Positions 7,697 to 18,390 of a stretch of 64,000 nt of DNA are shown here, in pieces (position 1 is the first letter of the stretch; every line of letters begins with the position of its first letter). The notes under the pieces were generated by a model. That model was not told the DNA's origin, made no database searches, and was given only the letters and a program-made list of their open reading frames with translations. Source of the DNA: Pectobacterium colocasium (GTDB lineage Bacteria; Pseudomonadota; Gammaproteobacteria; Enterobacterales; Enterobacteriaceae); the NCBI RefSeq assembly GCF_020181655.1, contig NZ_CP084032.1, forward strand, positions 3,844,001 through 3,908,000, given 5' to 3'. The translations under genes were made by a program, and so were the position numbers.

Positions 7697-10600
7697 CTAA
7701 AACTCAAACTGATAGAGCACATCTAATGCCTGGCTAATTCCAGACACCGCTTCCAAGTATAGCTTTGGCATCAGGCGGTAACGCAGCGTTAACGTTGCCA
7801 AAGAATCGAATATGCCAACACCATATTTCACTTGCAGACCCGGAAGGACGTAGCCGCTGACGACAACCTGAGAATTATCGCCAACACCCTGTGTATCCAG
7901 AGCTAAATTACTTACGCCAAAGGCCTCGCCGATTTTACCCACAACTTGACCACTTTGTGCAACCCCTAAACCGACTAACATTGAGGTCATTGCCGAGCTA
8001 TCGGCTCCACCGCTGTCCAAACCCTGTCCGCGCAGCAGATAAGAGAGCGCTTCCTGCTGCGACATGGCCGGATCGGAGAAGACTTCCAGCTTCGGTGTGG
8101 CGGCCATGCCAGTGACGCGCACACCTGCGGTAACGTCATCAGCAGTATTGTCTGGGTTACGAATGGCTTCGATATTCAGGATCGGCTGATCCGGCGGGCC
8201 GGAGAACAGAATCAGCCCCTTGCGGACGATCAAATCCTGTCCGTAGGCTTTGAAGCGGCCAGACGGAATATCGATTTGCCCGTTCAGCCCTAATCCGCGC
8301 TCGTCCTGAACCATTTTCAGGTCGCCCTGTAGGCGGGCAGCCAGCCCGAACGCATCCAGCCGCACATCATTCCCGACACGGATGGTGAGATTGCTGTTAA
8401 TCGGAATTGCCGCACTGGCTTTCTTCAGCGGCTGTCCCTGCGCATCCAGCATCACTTCATCCGATGACACCGCCACCGCGCTTTCCGGCATATCTTTCAC
8501 CACAATACGCGCCCACGGAATACTGACGGAACCGTTCAAGGCAAACAGCTGTGGCGTGGCTTCGAAAACAATGTCCGGTGAGACGTCCAGCCGCGCCATA
8601 GGCGGAATCGTCACGCGTAGCTTCTGGCCTTTCGCTGCGATCCGCGCACGCCAGGCGTCCGGTCGCGACCAGTCGGCATTCCCGCCGAGGTTCAACTGCC
8701 CGTTATCTGTTTTCAGGAAGCCTTGCAGCGTTGACGACATCCCGCTGAAGTTCACCGCCAACCGCCCGTTGGTCAGATCAACCGGCATCCAGTTGCCATC
8801 AATATCCAATCGTTCCAGCACCATCTGGCCGAAGATCTGAGGGCGCGCCGCATCCCCTGCCAGACGCAGGTTCGCATTCAGTATCCCCGCCGCCTTCTCT
8901 CCTTTACTCAACGCAGGGTTGAGCAGCGCCAGCGAAATCGAGTTGATCGTGACGTTGCCGCCGAGATTGCGCCGACCCTGTGGATCACTTACCTGAATAT
9001 CGCCGCTGAATCGCCCGTTATCCCGAATGGCCATCAGCCAGCCAAGCTGCGCCCGCCCGCGATCGATCCCCGCATTCAGCGTAAAGGTGTCGAAATCAAT
9101 CGGCAGCGTGTTGCCTTGCAACTGCTGACGAACGCTCACCCCGTTGCCCACCAGCGACACTTTCGCCTGCGGTAAGCCTTGTCCCGCCTGCCAACTGATA
9201 TCGGCACCGCCAGTGAACGTTCCAGCCAGCACGGTATCCGCCGTCAGGAACGGCTTTAACATCGCGAGATCGAAGCGATTCAGTCGAATGCTCGCCTGCC
9301 CGCTCGGCCCGGCTTCAATCGCCTTAGGTACGCAAAGCTCTGCGTTCGGGTTCCTCCAACAGTGCGTACCGATAGTGATTTTCTGCTGTGCATTCAGGTA
9401 ATCCAGCGCCATATCCTGTGTCAGACGCCACTCTCCCACTGGCGTGTCGAAGCGGGTATTGTTCAGCGTACCGCGCCAGCGCTGTTCCTGACGATCGAAG
9501 CTGCCCGAAAGCGCCAACTGACCCGCGACCGGCTCACCCTGCATATTCAGCCGAAGCTGATGCTGTTTTTCATTGCCGCTGGCATCCAACGTCAACAGCG
9601 CAATATTCAGGTCGTCCTGCTTCAGTGCTTCGAGACGTATAGCCAGCTTGCCCTGAATTTGCTGTTCGGAGCGGACATCACCCTCTACTCTCACCTGACG
9701 AATCGTCATCGCCTGCCAGCGCAGGCCGGAAGCGGTGATATCCGCCAGCATCTGAGGTTCACGCAGATTGCCGCGTAATTTGAGCGTACCGAGGGCGCGC
9801 CCTGCCAGACCGGGTAACATGCCGTCCAGCGATGGCGCATTGATATCTGCATCCAACTGCCACTTGTCGCTCAGTTCACCTTTGACATTCAACTGGTTGC
9901 GGCCTAATGCCAGATTCAGCGCGGGTATTGTCCACTGACCCGCCGCGTTGCCGCGGAGTTCACCTCTGGCCGTGAGCTTATTCGCTTTTACGTTGCCATC
10001 CAACCGTAACTCCGGCACCTGTAATTGCCAGCTCCCGCCATAGACGCTGCCGCGCGTCGTTATCTTGCCATCTATTTTCGCGGGCCATTCAGGCCACTGT
10101 TTTGCAGTGTTAATCCCGTTCAGCAGCAGCTCACTGCGCCAGCTAATCGCTTTGCTCCAGTCGATAAGCGCGCTTAGATCGGCATTCCCTTGCAACGCCG
10201 CCAACCGCAGGCGGCTCAGCGTAAACTGCTGTTCGTTACCTTTGCCATCCAGCAGCAGCGTCGCGGGGGGAATATCCGCACCGCTCAGATCGCCTCGCAG
10301 CGACAGCGCATAGTCGGTCGCTTTGCCGTTAAAACGCAGCCTGACGTTGCTGGCCTGATACTGCGTGGCGCCCGTCAGCGGCCAACGCACACGCTCGGTT
10401 TGCAGCGTCAATGCCAGCGGCAGCCCGGCTTCTGCCAGTTTGGTTTGCACATCCAACTGAGCGCGCTGCGGCCCCGAGAGGTTCAGCGCCACATTCAGCT
10501 GTTCGCGCAGGCCACCATCAACCGCCAGTTTCAGCGTTTCACCTTTGAGCGGTTCGACATTCAACACGCCGTTTGCCGTCAGAGAGACAGGCCAGCTCTC

Positions 10601-11752
10601 GCTGAGAGTTGCCTCACCGCGTACATTCAATCCACCCTGCGGCGATTGCACGATCAACTTATCCAACCGCAAATGCTGTTGCTGGGTCGATGCCTGCACG
10701 AACAGGTTATTAATCACAATGTCCCGATCGCCCGTCAGCCGCAGCTGTTCGCCGTGAATCTCGACAATGTTCAGATCCAGGGGCAACGTGAACTGCGGCA
10801 AATCAGGTAATAACGGTTTGGAGAACAGCTCGCTCAGGCGTTCCCCCAGCGGCTGTTCAGGGACTGTCGGCTTGTCAGCGGTGCTATCCGTTTGTGGCGA
10901 CGACGCGGTCGGTATCGGTGATGTCGTTGTGGCGGCCGCGACCGTATTATTGGCCCCTAACGCTTTATCGATTTGCAGCGTGTGATCGATATGAACGGTT
11001 TGCGATGCGCCTTGCTCGGCGGCATCACGCACGTTCTTCGCGGTTTCTTTAACGACAGACGCCAATTCCGCCGCCGTTACTTTGCCATCCTCCAATACGT
11101 CAACGGGCGTTTTCGGCAAAGCCACCAGCAACGCGCTGATTTTGGTCGGTAGCAGCGTCAACGCACGCCCTTCCCACTGCATTCCGGTGCGGAATTCGCT
11201 CAGTGAAATCGCCGTGTCATCCACGGTAACCTGAACGTTGCTAAGCGTTAGCTGGCGCAGTGAAATCGGGAACGGTGCGGAGATCTCCGTTACCGGCGTC
11301 GAAGGCGGCGGTGTCGCTTCCGCCACGGGTAAGGCTTTGGTATCGACGATTACATCAACGCGGTTCGCCGAGAGATCGTTAATACACAACTGACTTTTGC
11401 GCAGGCAGCCCAGTGCGAGCGACAGGTGAAATGCCTCGCTCTTTACCGTCACACCCGGCATCTCGTAGCTGACATTTCTCAGCGTTAAATCACGCCAGCC
11501 GCCGCTCATGCTGGCAATATCCAACCCCGGCACCACGCGTGCGGCGGTATTCAGCAACAGATGCAGGCCCGGCGTGGTGCCCACCAACATCCCCAACCCA
11601 ACCACGAGCAGCAGTAAGAATACCACAAGGCCAATACCGACCTTTTTCCACCCGCGCCCTTTTCGTGCAGGCCGCGTCGGCGCGTTATCGTGCGCGACGT
11701 TTTCTTCTGTCACCGGATCCTGTACTTTTTTTTCGTTTTTCTCATCCATCAT
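7697..11752 (-). CDS. tamB: Translocation and assembly module subunit TamB
   Basis: A 1351-residue inner-membrane-anchored protein that spans the periplasm and works with TamA in outer-membrane protein assembly and lipid traffic. The N-terminus has a cytoplasmic basic stretch and one transmembrane anchor at about residues 36-58. A long beta-rich AsmA/TamB-type body follows. The C-terminal DUF490 domain (about the last 350 residues) ends in a beta signal LDVLYQFEF. Its ATG overlaps the tamA TGA, indicating translational coupling. Residues about 230-310 are Ala/Thr/Pro-rich, a likely linker. The length is somewhat above the roughly 1260 residues recalled for E. coli. Confidence 0.95.
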   Translation of the reverse strand: MMDEKNEKKVQDPVTEENVAHDNAPTRPARKGRGWKKVGIGLVVFLLLLVVGLGMLVGTTPGLHLLLNTAARVVPGLDIASMSGGWRDLTLRNVSYEMPGVTVKSEAFHLSLALGCLRKSQLCINDLSANRVDVIVDTKALPVAEATPPPSTPVTEISAPFPISLRQLTLSNVQVTVDDTAISLSEFRTGMQWEGRALTLLPTKISALLVALPKTPVDVLEDGKVTAAELASVVKETAKNVRDAAEQGASQTVHIDHTLQIDKALGANNTVAAATTTSPIPTASSPQTDSTADKPTVPEQPLGERLSELFSKPLLPDLPQFTLPLDLNIVEIHGEQLRLTGDRDIVINNLFVQASTQQQHLRLDKLIVQSPQGGLNVRGEATLSESWPVSLTANGVLNVEPLKGETLKLAVDGGLREQLNVALNLSGPQRAQLDVQTKLAEAGLPLALTLQTERVRWPLTGATQYQASNVRLRFNGKATDYALSLRGDLSGADIPPATLLLDGKGNEQQFTLSRLRLAALQGNADLSALIDWSKAISWRSELLLNGINTAKQWPEWPAKIDGKITTRGSVYGGSWQLQVPELRLDGNVKANKLTARGELRGNAAGQWTIPALNLALGRNQLNVKGELSDKWQLDADINAPSLDGMLPGLAGRALGTLKLRGNLREPQMLADITASGLRWQAMTIRQVRVEGDVRSEQQIQGKLAIRLEALKQDDLNIALLTLDASGNEKQHQLRLNMQGEPVAGQLALSGSFDRQEQRWRGTLNNTRFDTPVGEWRLTQDMALDYLNAQQKITIGTHCWRNPNAELCVPKAIEAGPSGQASIRLNRFDLAMLKPFLTADTVLAGTFTGGADISWQAGQGLPQAKVSLVGNGVSVRQQLQGNTLPIDFDTFTLNAGIDRGRAQLGWLMAIRDNGRFSGDIQVSDPQGRRNLGGNVTINSISLALLNPALSKGEKAAGILNANLRLAGDAARPQIFGQMVLERLDIDGNWMPVDLTNGRLAVNFSGMSSTLQGFLKTDNGQLNLGGNADWSRPDAWRARIAAKGQKLRVTIPPMARLDVSPDIVFEATPQLFALNGSVSIPWARIVVKDMPESAVAVSSDEVMLDAQGQPLKKASAAIPINSNLTIRVGNDVRLDAFGLAARLQGDLKMVQDERGLGLNGQIDIPSGRFKAYGQDLIVRKGLILFSGPPDQPILNIEAIRNPDNTADDVTAGVRVTGMAATPKLEVFSDPAMSQQEALSYLLRGQGLDSGGADSSAMTSMLVGLGVAQSGQVVGKIGEAFGVSNLALDTQGVGDNSQVVVSGYVLPGLQVKYGVGIFDSLATLTLRYRLMPKLYLEAVSGISQALDVLYQFEF

Positions 11753-13626
11753 AATTCAGGCCCCAGCGCGATATAGAACTGAACATCATTCTTCTTCTCT
11801 GCATCGCCGATCGGCATGGCGACATCAAGTTTCACTGGGCCAATCGGCGAGGCCCAGCGTACGCCGACGCCCGTGCCCGTCTTGAAGTTACTCCGTTTGA
11901 TGTCATTCACTGCTTCACCTGAATCAACAAAAACCGCGCCCCACCATTTTCCCGTTACGTTGTATTGGTATTCGAGCGAGCCAGTCGCCAGCTTGGACGC
12001 ACCGGTCAGTTTGCCATCGTCGTCGCGTGGCGAAATAGATTTGTACTTATACCCACGAATGCTGCGATCGCCACCAGCAAAGAAACGCAGTGAGGGAGGA
12101 ACGCGGGAGAAATTGTTGGTCTCAATCCAGCCCAGATTACCGCGTGCGACAAAGCGGTGTTTATCCGCCAGCGTACGAATCCAGACGTTTTGTGCCTGAA
12201 CCACAGCAAAATCGATATCCGACCCCCAGGAGGTGTCAGAGATGTCGATGGAATAACGCTGTGTATCGCCCCACACCGGCATCAATCCGCCGCGTTGGCG
12301 AGTTCGATTAATGCTGACACCCGGATAGATCAGCATCGTGGTATCCGTCACACTCGCCTGCGTAAAGTGGTCGAGACTCCAGCGCAGGTTAATCGCCCGT
12401 TGCCACCCGCTGGAAAGATCCCAGTAGCGTGCCACGTTCAACGTCGTGCCATCCGATTTAGTATCGTTAAGATCTTCACGTTTGAAGCCGCCTTGCAGCA
12501 GGTAATACTGCTCAAGCGGACTCTTCAGCAAGGGGATTTTGTAGCTAAAATCAAGCGATTGCTCCGGTGCGGACACGCTCAGGCTGCTTTCAAGACTGTG
12601 GCCGCGTGAATTCACCCAAGGCTTATTCCAGGTTGTTTTAAAACGCGGCCCCACATCGGTAGCGTACCCCACCCCGGTTTCGATACGGTTACGGGTTCGC
12701 GGTGTTACCACGGCTTCCAACGGCAGCACTTTGGTGCTTTTTGACTGGTCGAAATCAGGCGACACCACGACGGAATTAAACCATCCCGTCGCAGAAAGAC
12801 GGCGGTTTAACTCACCGAGATCTTCACTGGTATACGCATCACCTTCATGAAACGGTACCAGATTTTGCAGATAATCCTCGCGGATTTGTGCGCCCTGAAA
12901 GTGTACGGCGCCAAAGCGGTAGCGTTCACCGCTATCAAAGTCGATATCCCAAAACGCCTCTCTCTCTTCCCGCATCACGCCAAGCTGACTTTGCTGGAAG
13001 CGGGCATCGAAATAGCCTTTGCGTAATGACAAACCGTTCAGCCCGCTTTTAAAACGATCGAAATCGCCGTGGTTCAGCACTGAACCGATTGCGGGGCGAT
13101 CGTCTTTAACCCGTTGCTGGTAATCTTTATCGTCATGCGCACCACCGCGCAAGGTGATGTTCACCCCGGCAATTTTTACCGGTTCACCGGGCGTGACGGT
13201 AGCAATCAGTACAGGTCGCCCGCCGTTAACGGCAGGCCGGAATTCGAAACCGATCTGTGGATCGTAATAGCCAAGCGCACGCAATCCCTGACGGATCGCT
13301 TCATCAACGCGTGAACGGAAACGCCCATCGGCATTGACCTCATCGACCGCGATGGTGGATAAACGTGCCCGCACATTCTTTTGTAGTTGCCCTTCCAGCC
13401 CCATGACTTGCAGGCGCACATTCGCCGCCTGGCTCTCCGGTGCCAACATAAGCAGCGCGCACATCAGGCCAAGAAACCGGTACCGTGGCGAACCACAGCC
13501 AGCAAAACTGTTTTTTTGTCCTGCTATGCTTTTTTGCCCGGTAACGCTTTTTTTTCCAATGAAGCGGTTCTTTGAAGTGAAACGTCTTTTTGCAATGAAA
13601 CGTTTGTCTGCAATGAAAATAGTCAC
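11749..13626 (-). CDS. tamA: Outer-membrane assembly protein TamA (Omp85 family)
   Basis: A 625-residue Omp85 protein: POTRA domains at about residues 70-310, then a 16-strand barrel containing the [15 protein letters not shown] motif and ending [11 protein letters not shown]. It partners TamB. The start is GTG at 13626 with AGGGAG at 13631-13636. The N-terminus is unusual: six hexapeptide repeats (residues 4-39) precede the hydrophobic signal core [12 protein letters not shown] and cleavage site SQA-AN. E. coli TamA starts directly at its signal peptide. No better start lies closer to the hydrophobic core. The extension could be genuine or translation could begin inside the repeats. Confidence 0.94.
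   Translation of the reverse strand: MTIFIADKRFIAKRRFTSKNRFIGKKSVTGQKSIAGQKNSFAGCGSPRYRFLGLMCALLMLAPESQAANVRLQVMGLEGQLQKNVRARLSTIAVDEVNADGRFRSRVDEAIRQGLRALGYYDPQIGFEFRPAVNGGRPVLIATVTPGEPVKIAGVNITLRGGAHDDKDYQQRVKDDRPAIGSVLNHGDFDRFKSGLNGLSLRKGYFDARFQQSQLGVMREEREAFWDIDFDSGERYRFGAVHFQGAQIREDYLQNLVPFHEGDAYTSEDLGELNRRLSATGWFNSVVVSPDFDQSKSTKVLPLEAVVTPRTRNRIETGVGYATDVGPRFKTTWNKPWVNSRGHSLESSLSVSAPEQSLDFSYKIPLLKSPLEQYYLLQGGFKREDLNDTKSDGTTLNVARYWDLSSGWQRAINLRWSLDHFTQASVTDTTMLIYPGVSINRTRQRGGLMPVWGDTQRYSIDISDTSWGSDIDFAVVQAQNVWIRTLADKHRFVARGNLGWIETNNFSRVPPSLRFFAGGDRSIRGYKYKSISPRDDDGKLTGASKLATGSLEYQYNVTGKWWGAVFVDSGEAVNDIKRSNFKTGTGVGVRWASPIGPVKLDVAMPIGDAEKKNDVQFYIALGPEL
13510..13617 (-). repeat. Six degenerate 18-bp tandem repeats in 5' end of tamA
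   Basis: On the coding strand, units such as TTCATTGCAGACAAACGT and TTCATTGCAAAAAGACGT run in frame for six copies. They encode a pattern [FIV]-[IT]-[AGS]-x-[KNR]-[RSN]. Decay increases toward the 3' end, as in an old tandem expansion. Confidence 0.8.
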
Positions 13627-13973
13627 TGAGCTCCCTGATAAATCGGTCTGTCGCCTAAAACCTCGTCGTCTAAAACCTATAGCATGGCTTTTATCACTTC
13701 GCCCGCCGCGTTGACGGACGACGCTGTACGCTTACCTGGCAATCCGCCACGTAGCGCCGAAATTCCCTACCAATATTGAATTATCTTAGTGATAAATACT
13801 AATTTTTCATCTTAAGAATAGATTTTCAACTACAAACATCAATATGCGGCATTACAGATAAACATTACCTTAACATTAAACCCCAGTAAGATATAAAGAC
13901 AGGTCAATGCTTCTTGGTTATGCTTTCCATGAAAGCAGGTTATTTACCCAGTCTAGCTGGAGTTAACAACGTG

Positions 13974-14612
13974 ATGAGTTCGATTGATAAAACGCAGCGG
14001 ATTACACAATCCGATGCTTTACCGGGACGTTCCACCCCGATGCCGGTGGCCAGACTTCATGTCGTTCATGAACATTCCATGACACATGTGCCGGATCACA
14101 TGTCCGTGGCAATTTTTGCGATGGGCTGCTTCTGGGGAGTAGAGCGCCTATTCTGGCAACAGCCAGGCATCTACAGCACCGCAGCAGGTTACACTGGCGG
14201 TTACACGCCCAACCCGACCTACCGTGAAGTGTGCAGCGGGCTGACCGATCATGCCGAAGCGGTGCGTATCGTGTTTGATCCTGCGGTTATCAGCTACGAT
14301 CGCTTGCTGCAACTGTTCTGGGAAAATCACGACCCCGCGCAAGGTATGCGTCAGGGCGGTGATATCGGCAGCCAATATCGCTCCGCTATCTATACACTTT
14401 CCCCCGAACAGGAACAGGCCGCACAGGACAGCCTTCAGCGTTTTCAGCAGGCGATGAGAGAAAACGGTGACAGCCGCGTTATCAGCACAGAAATCGAGCC
14501 TGCGGGCCCGTTCTATTATGCGGAAGACGACCACCAACAATACCTGCACAAGAACCCGAACGGCTACTGCGGGCTAGGCGGCATCAGCATCTGTCTTCCG
14601 CCCCCGCGTTGA
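13974..14612 (+). CDS. msrA: Peptide methionine sulfoxide reductase A
   Basis: Reduces methionine-S-sulfoxide in proteins and free methionine, repairing oxidative damage. The 212 residues fit E. coli MsrA. The active-site motif GCFWGVE places the catalytic Cys at 52, and resolving Cys residues lie in the C-terminal segment [17 protein letters not shown] 13974 aligns with homologues; the frame is open 60 bases further upstream. It is divergent from tamA across a roughly 350-bp AT-rich intergenic region, as in E. coli. Confidence 0.95.
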   Translation: MSSIDKTQRITQSDALPGRSTPMPVARLHVVHEHSMTHVPDHMSVAIFAMGCFWGVERLFWQQPGIYSTAAGYTGGYTPNPTYREVCSGLTDHAEAVRIVFDPAVISYDRLLQLFWENHDPAQGMRQGGDIGSQYRSAIYTLSPEQEQAAQDSLQRFQQAMRENGDSRVISTEIEPAGPFYYAEDDHQQYLHKNPNGYCGLGGISICLPPPR

Positions 14613-14653
14613 CCACTGGCGGTAAATTCACCGCTCCTGCTATAATGCCCCGC

Positions 14654-14677
14654 AACCGGGCAGATCGTTGCCCGGTT
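14654..14677. terminator. Hairpin after msrA
   Basis: A 9-bp perfect stem AACCGGGCA / TGCCCGGTT with loop GATCGT lies 42 bases after the msrA stop. No T-run follows, so it may be a terminator of low efficiency or an mRNA 3' end stabiliser. A TATAAT at 14641 could also make it part of a paeA leader. Confidence 0.5.
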
Positions 14678-14704
14678 ATAGACCTTCAATTATTGCTATT
14701 AATT

Positions 14705-14831
<127 letters not shown>

Positions 14832-14888
14832 CTCACCTTTCTGAGGATCGCTGCGTCAATCTCGACTCATGCGAAAACGTTAAAAATG

Positions 14889-16214
14889 ATGTTAAACAGT
14901 CTATTGCTGATTCTTTGTCTCATTGCCATCAGTGCGTTTTTCTCGCTGTCCGAGATCTCGCTGGCGGCATCCCGTAAAATTAAACTCAAACTGATGGCCG
15001 ACGAGGGAAACCTCAACGCCGATCTGGTGCTCAAATTCCAGGAGACACCGGGCATCTTCTTTACCGTGATTCAAATTGGCGTCAACGCCGTCGCAATTCT
15101 GGCCGGTATTATCGGCGATGCGGCATTTTCCCCGACGTTTTCCATTCTGTTTGAACGCTTCATGTCACCCGAAGCCGCAGATAAAGTCAGCTTCATTTGT
15201 TCATTCGTCCTCGTCACCAGTCTGTTTATCCTGTTTGGCGACCTCACCCCGAAACGCATTGGTATGATTGCGCCGGAAGCCGTCGCGGTCCGCATAATCA
15301 ACCCCATGCGCTTCTGCCTGTTTCTCTTCCGTCCACTGGTGTGGATCTTTAACGGCCTGGCTAATGTTATTTTCCGCCTGCTCAAGCTGCCGATGGTGCG
15401 TAAAGATGACATCACGTCCGATGATATTTACGCCGTGGTGGAAGCGGGTGCATTGGCTGGCGTGCTGCGTAAGCAGGAGCACGAACTGATCGAGAACGTA
15501 TTTGAACTGGAATCCCGCACCGTGCCGTCTTCAATGACCTCACGCGAAAGCGTGGTTTATTTCGATCTGCGCGAGCAGGAAGACAGCATTAAGGAAAAGA
15601 TCGCCCAGCAGCCGCATTCCAAGTTTCTGGTTTGCGATGGCACGATTGATCAGATCGTCGGCTACGTGGATTCCAAAGACCTGCTGATTCGGGTGTTGGG
15701 AAACCAGAGCCTGACGCTGAGTAGCGGCGTGCAGATTCGTCCAGCGCTGATCGTACCGGATACGCTGACGCTGTCCGAAGCGTTAGAAAGCTTTAAAACC
15801 GCGGGCGAAGACTTTGCGGTCATCCTGAACGAATATGCGCTGGTCGTCGGCATCATCACGCTTAACGACGTGATGACCACGCTGATGGGCGATCTCGTCG
15901 GTCAGGGAATGGAAGAACAGATTGTCGCGCGCGATGAGAATTCCTGGCTGGTTGAAGGCGGCACGCCAATAGAAGACGTGATGCGCGCGCTGAATATTGA
16001 TGATTTCCCGCATTCCGGCAACTACGAAACCATCGGCGGCTTCATGATGTATACGCTGCGGAAAATCCCGAAACGGACCGATGCGGTGCGCTTCTCAGGC
16101 TATAAGTTTGAAGTGGTAGATATCGACAGCTACAAGATCGATCAGCTGTTGGTGACGCGTCTGGAAGACCGCCCGATTGTCTCATCAAGCGTGAAGATTG
16201 ATAGCGACGATTAA
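14889..16214 (+). CDS. paeA: CorC/HlyC-family membrane protein PaeA (YtfL)
   Basis: A 441-residue inner-membrane protein. A DUF21/CNNM transmembrane domain (about 1-190, with ASRKIKLKLMADEGN and DLTPKRIGM) is followed by a CBS-domain pair (about 205-330). A CorC_HlyC C-terminal domain (about 345-430) completes it. The E. coli homologue YtfL/PaeA is reported to export putrescine and cadaverine under stress; the same role here is inferred. The ATG at 14889 gives MLNSLLLILCLIAISAFFSLSE, matching homologues; 23 extra in-frame codons reach back into the ERIC element and are rejected. A terminator follows at 16258. Confidence 0.9.
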   Translation: MLNSLLLILCLIAISAFFSLSEISLAASRKIKLKLMADEGNLNADLVLKFQETPGIFFTVIQIGVNAVAILAGIIGDAAFSPTFSILFERFMSPEAADKVSFICSFVLVTSLFILFGDLTPKRIGMIAPEAVAVRIINPMRFCLFLFRPLVWIFNGLANVIFRLLKLPMVRKDDITSDDIYAVVEAGALAGVLRKQEHELIENVFELESRTVPSSMTSRESVVYFDLREQEDSIKEKIAQQPHSKFLVCDGTIDQIVGYVDSKDLLIRVLGNQSLTLSSGVQIRPALIVPDTLTLSEALESFKTAGEDFAVILNEYALVVGIITLNDVMTTLMGDLVGQGMEEQIVARDENSWLVEGGTPIEDVMRALNIDDFPHSGNYETIGGFMMYTLRKIPKRTDAVRFSGYKFEVVDIDSYKIDQLLVTRLEDRPIVSSSVKIDSDD

Positions 16215-16257
16215 CCGCCAGAAGACATGCGTAACCCACCAGTCTTCATAACAAACC

Positions 16258-16286
16258 AAAACGGCCCGCTACGGGCCGTTTCTTTA
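16258..16286. terminator. Rho-independent terminator of paeA
   Basis: The stem AAACGGCCCG / CGGGCCGTTT with a 3-base loop, then TCTTT. It lies between convergent paeA and ytfK and is probably bidirectional. Confidence 0.88.
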
Positions 16287-16290
16287 TCAC

Positions 16291-16497
16291 TCATCCCATC
16301 TCAGCCTGAAGCCGGATGACCTGGCGATTCACTTCGGACATCACCAGAAGATGCTGCTTATCCTGTTTCTTTGGCAGTAGAATTTTGCCGTAGTCGAACT
16401 CAAAAGCACCAACCCCTTTTATGTACAGCCGCCCGCGAAACAGGGTTTTCACATATTTAGCGACTTTCAAAGGATTGTAACGTTCGAAAATCCTCAT
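16291..16497 (-). CDS. ytfK: YtfK, DUF1107 small protein
   Basis: A 68-residue protein beginning [20 protein letters not shown], with [20 protein letters not shown] and the C-terminus [16 protein letters not shown]. It is nearly collinear with E. coli YtfK as recalled. In E. coli YtfK stimulates (p)ppGpp accumulation through SpoT during phosphate or fatty-acid starvation; here that is inferred by homology. It is monocistronic, with an upstream intergenic region that carries a TCTGTAAAAA direct repeat. Confidence 0.93.
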   Translation of the reverse strand: MRIFERYNPLKVAKYVKTLFRGRLYIKGVGAFEFDYGKILLPKKQDKQHLLVMSEVNRQVIRLQAEMG

Positions 16498-16845
16498 CGT
16501 TTTACTCTCCCGTTTTATTTTTCTACGCTCTCCCTTTCGCCAACATGACTGAGGTTCTGGAGCGCTAATGAGATAACGGATACTGCTAATTAGTACAGCA
16601 AAACGGCATTTAGTTCCCCACAGCCCAGTATTCTTAACTGCTTTTACAGATTTTTACAGAGTAGTGTTTAAGTAAACCCCTAGTCATCAGTATAAACCTT
16701 CAAAAACAAGGGTTTTGTGCACTCAGGCACAAACCGTTTTACTGCGAAGCAGGACAGACCAGTTTCCTGAATCTACGCTTATTCCATAGCCTGATCTTTT
16801 CCATCACTGACATCGCATCAGGTTCCCTACACAGAAGGACATACC
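16498..16845. other. Intergenic region ytfK / ytfJ
   Basis: 348 bases without a credible ORF, shared by divergent ytfK and ytfJ. Two structures are visible. One is the direct repeat TCTGTAAAAA on the minus strand (complement of 16641-16660). The other is an imperfect hairpin GGTTTTGTGC / GCACAAACC at 16711-16734 followed by GTTTT. The repeat has a 10-base period rather than the 11 of a Pho box, so PhoB control of ytfK is only a weak suggestion. Confidence 0.4.
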
Positions 16846-17424
16846 ATGATAAAAATACGCCACCTGCTCCTCGCTCTTGCTATCACGCCGCTGTTAGGGC
16901 TTGCCTCGCTTCCTGCCTCAGCCCATACGCTAGTGCTCAACCAATTGGTTCCTCCCGTCGGCGTCGCGGACAGAGGGGAACTTCAGTACCAGAATAATCA
17001 GTTTAGTTATAAAAACTGGAACAGCGCGCAATTGCCCGGAAAAGTACGGGTGATACAACATATCGCTGGCCGCACCTCCGCCAAAGAGATGAACGACCCG
17101 CTCATCTCCGCACTGAAGGCCGCTAACCTACCGCACGATTATTACCAAACGACGACAATCGTGAATACCGACGATGCCATTATCGGCACCAGCATGTTTG
17201 TGCGCAGTAGCCTTGAGGACAACAAGAAAGCCTTCCCGTGGTCGCAATTTATTGTCGATAGCAACGGTAACGTGCGGAAAACCTGGCAGCTACAGCCGCA
17301 AAGCTCAGCTATCGCCGTGCTGGATAAACAAGGGAAAGTCCGTTTCGTGAAGGATGGCGCACTGAATGGGCAGGAAGTGCAGCAGGTGATGTCCCTGCTG
17401 CGCCAGTTGCTGGAAGAGAAATAA
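16846..17424 (+). CDS. ytfJ: YtfJ family periplasmic protein
   Basis: A 192-residue exported protein with a clear signal peptide (residues 1-26, ending ASA-HT). A thioredoxin-like fold follows, with PGKVRVIQHIAGRTSAKEMNDP and a C-terminal LDKQGKVRFVKDGAL segment typical of TlpA/AhpC-like folds. There is no CxxC pair, so disulfide chemistry is not expected. The function is unknown in the family. ATG 16846 is preceded by AGAAGGAC. Confidence 0.9.
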   Translation: MIKIRHLLLALAITPLLGLASLPASAHTLVLNQLVPPVGVADRGELQYQNNQFSYKNWNSAQLPGKVRVIQHIAGRTSAKEMNDPLISALKAANLPHDYYQTTTIVNTDDAIIGTSMFVRSSLEDNKKAFPWSQFIVDSNGNVRKTWQLQPQSSAIAVLDKQGKVRFVKDGALNGQEVQQVMSLLRQLLEEK

Positions 17425-17445
17425 CAAACGAGAGCGTCTGGCAGG

Positions 17446-18186
17446 CTAAAATAAAGAGACGCGAAAGCCGGGGTTGAGGAAGGATTCACGCGGCGTATAG
17501 GATAACGGCTGTCCTTGCCAGTCGTGAATCTGTGCCCCGGCAGCCACCGCCACCGCGTGGCCCGCCGCCGTATCCCAAATGTTTGTCGGTCCGAAGCGCG
17601 GGTAAAGCTGTGCTTCGCCTTCCGCCACCAGACAAAATTTGAGCGATGACCCAATCGCCACCGTCTGGTGCTCGCCCAGTTGGTTGAGGTAGTCCTTTAA
17701 TTCACGATCGGCATGAGAACGACTGACCACCACCAGCGGCGGGTGAGCCTGCTTCACCGTAATGTGCCGACGCTGGCCGTTCTCTTCTTTCCAGGCTTTA
17801 CCTGCCGCCGCAGAATACATCACGCCCGTGACCGGTACATAAACCACACCCAGAACGGCTTGACCATGCTCGATCAGCGCAATATTCACCGTGAACTCAC
17901 CATTGCGGCTGAGGAATTCTTTGGTGCCATCCAACGGATCAACCAGCCAATAGCGCTGCCAGTGCTGACGGATTTCCCATGTGGGCGGATCTTCTTCTGA
18001 CAGCACGGGAATATCAGGGAACGCCGCGGTCAGCCCATCCTTAATGACCCGGTGCGCCGCCAGATCGGCGGCGGTCACTGGCGAATCATCGTTCTTATGC
18101 GCGACATCCACAGGATGTTGCCCTTCGTAAACCTGCATAATGGCAGTACCGGCATCGCGAGCCAGTTGGCAAACAGTTTCTAACAT
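17446..18186 (-). CDS. cysQ: 3'(2'),5'-bisphosphate nucleotidase CysQ
   Basis: Hydrolyses adenosine 3',5'-bisphosphate (PAP) to AMP, protecting sulfate assimilation from product build-up. The 246 residues belong to the inositol monophosphatase superfamily. It has the metal-binding motifs [15 protein letters not shown] and the late [10 protein letters not shown]. The ATG at 18186 is preferred over a TTG two codons earlier because GAGG sits six bases upstream of it. It is convergent with ytfJ (21-bp gap) and divergent from cpdB, the same arrangement as in E. coli. Confidence 0.95.
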   Translation of the reverse strand: MLETVCQLARDAGTAIMQVYEGQHPVDVAHKNDDSPVTAADLAAHRVIKDGLTAAFPDIPVLSEEDPPTWEIRQHWQRYWLVDPLDGTKEFLSRNGEFTVNIALIEHGQAVLGVVYVPVTGVMYSAAAGKAWKEENGQRRHITVKQAHPPLVVVSRSHADRELKDYLNQLGEHQTVAIGSSLKFCLVAEGEAQLYPRFGPTNIWDTAAGHAVAVAAGAQIHDWQGQPLSYTPRESFLNPGFRVSLF

Positions 18187-18390
18187 GATCAACCTCGTCG
18201 TTATCGGTTACGCGTAACGCAGACTTCATCTCTGTCATTCATTATACATCTGTGAGGCAATCTACGATTATTGCCATTATTGATGTCATCCTCAGTATTT
18301 AGAGACGATAATCACTTTAACTTCATCATGATATGAAAGACACCCCCGATCGCCTCACGCGTCGATAATCACCGCACAAGGAGTTACACA

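Noticed and set aside
10190-10810. 206-codon plus-strand ORF in tamB
   Set aside because: Antisense shadow of a long, compositionally biased gene with clear TamB coding sense.
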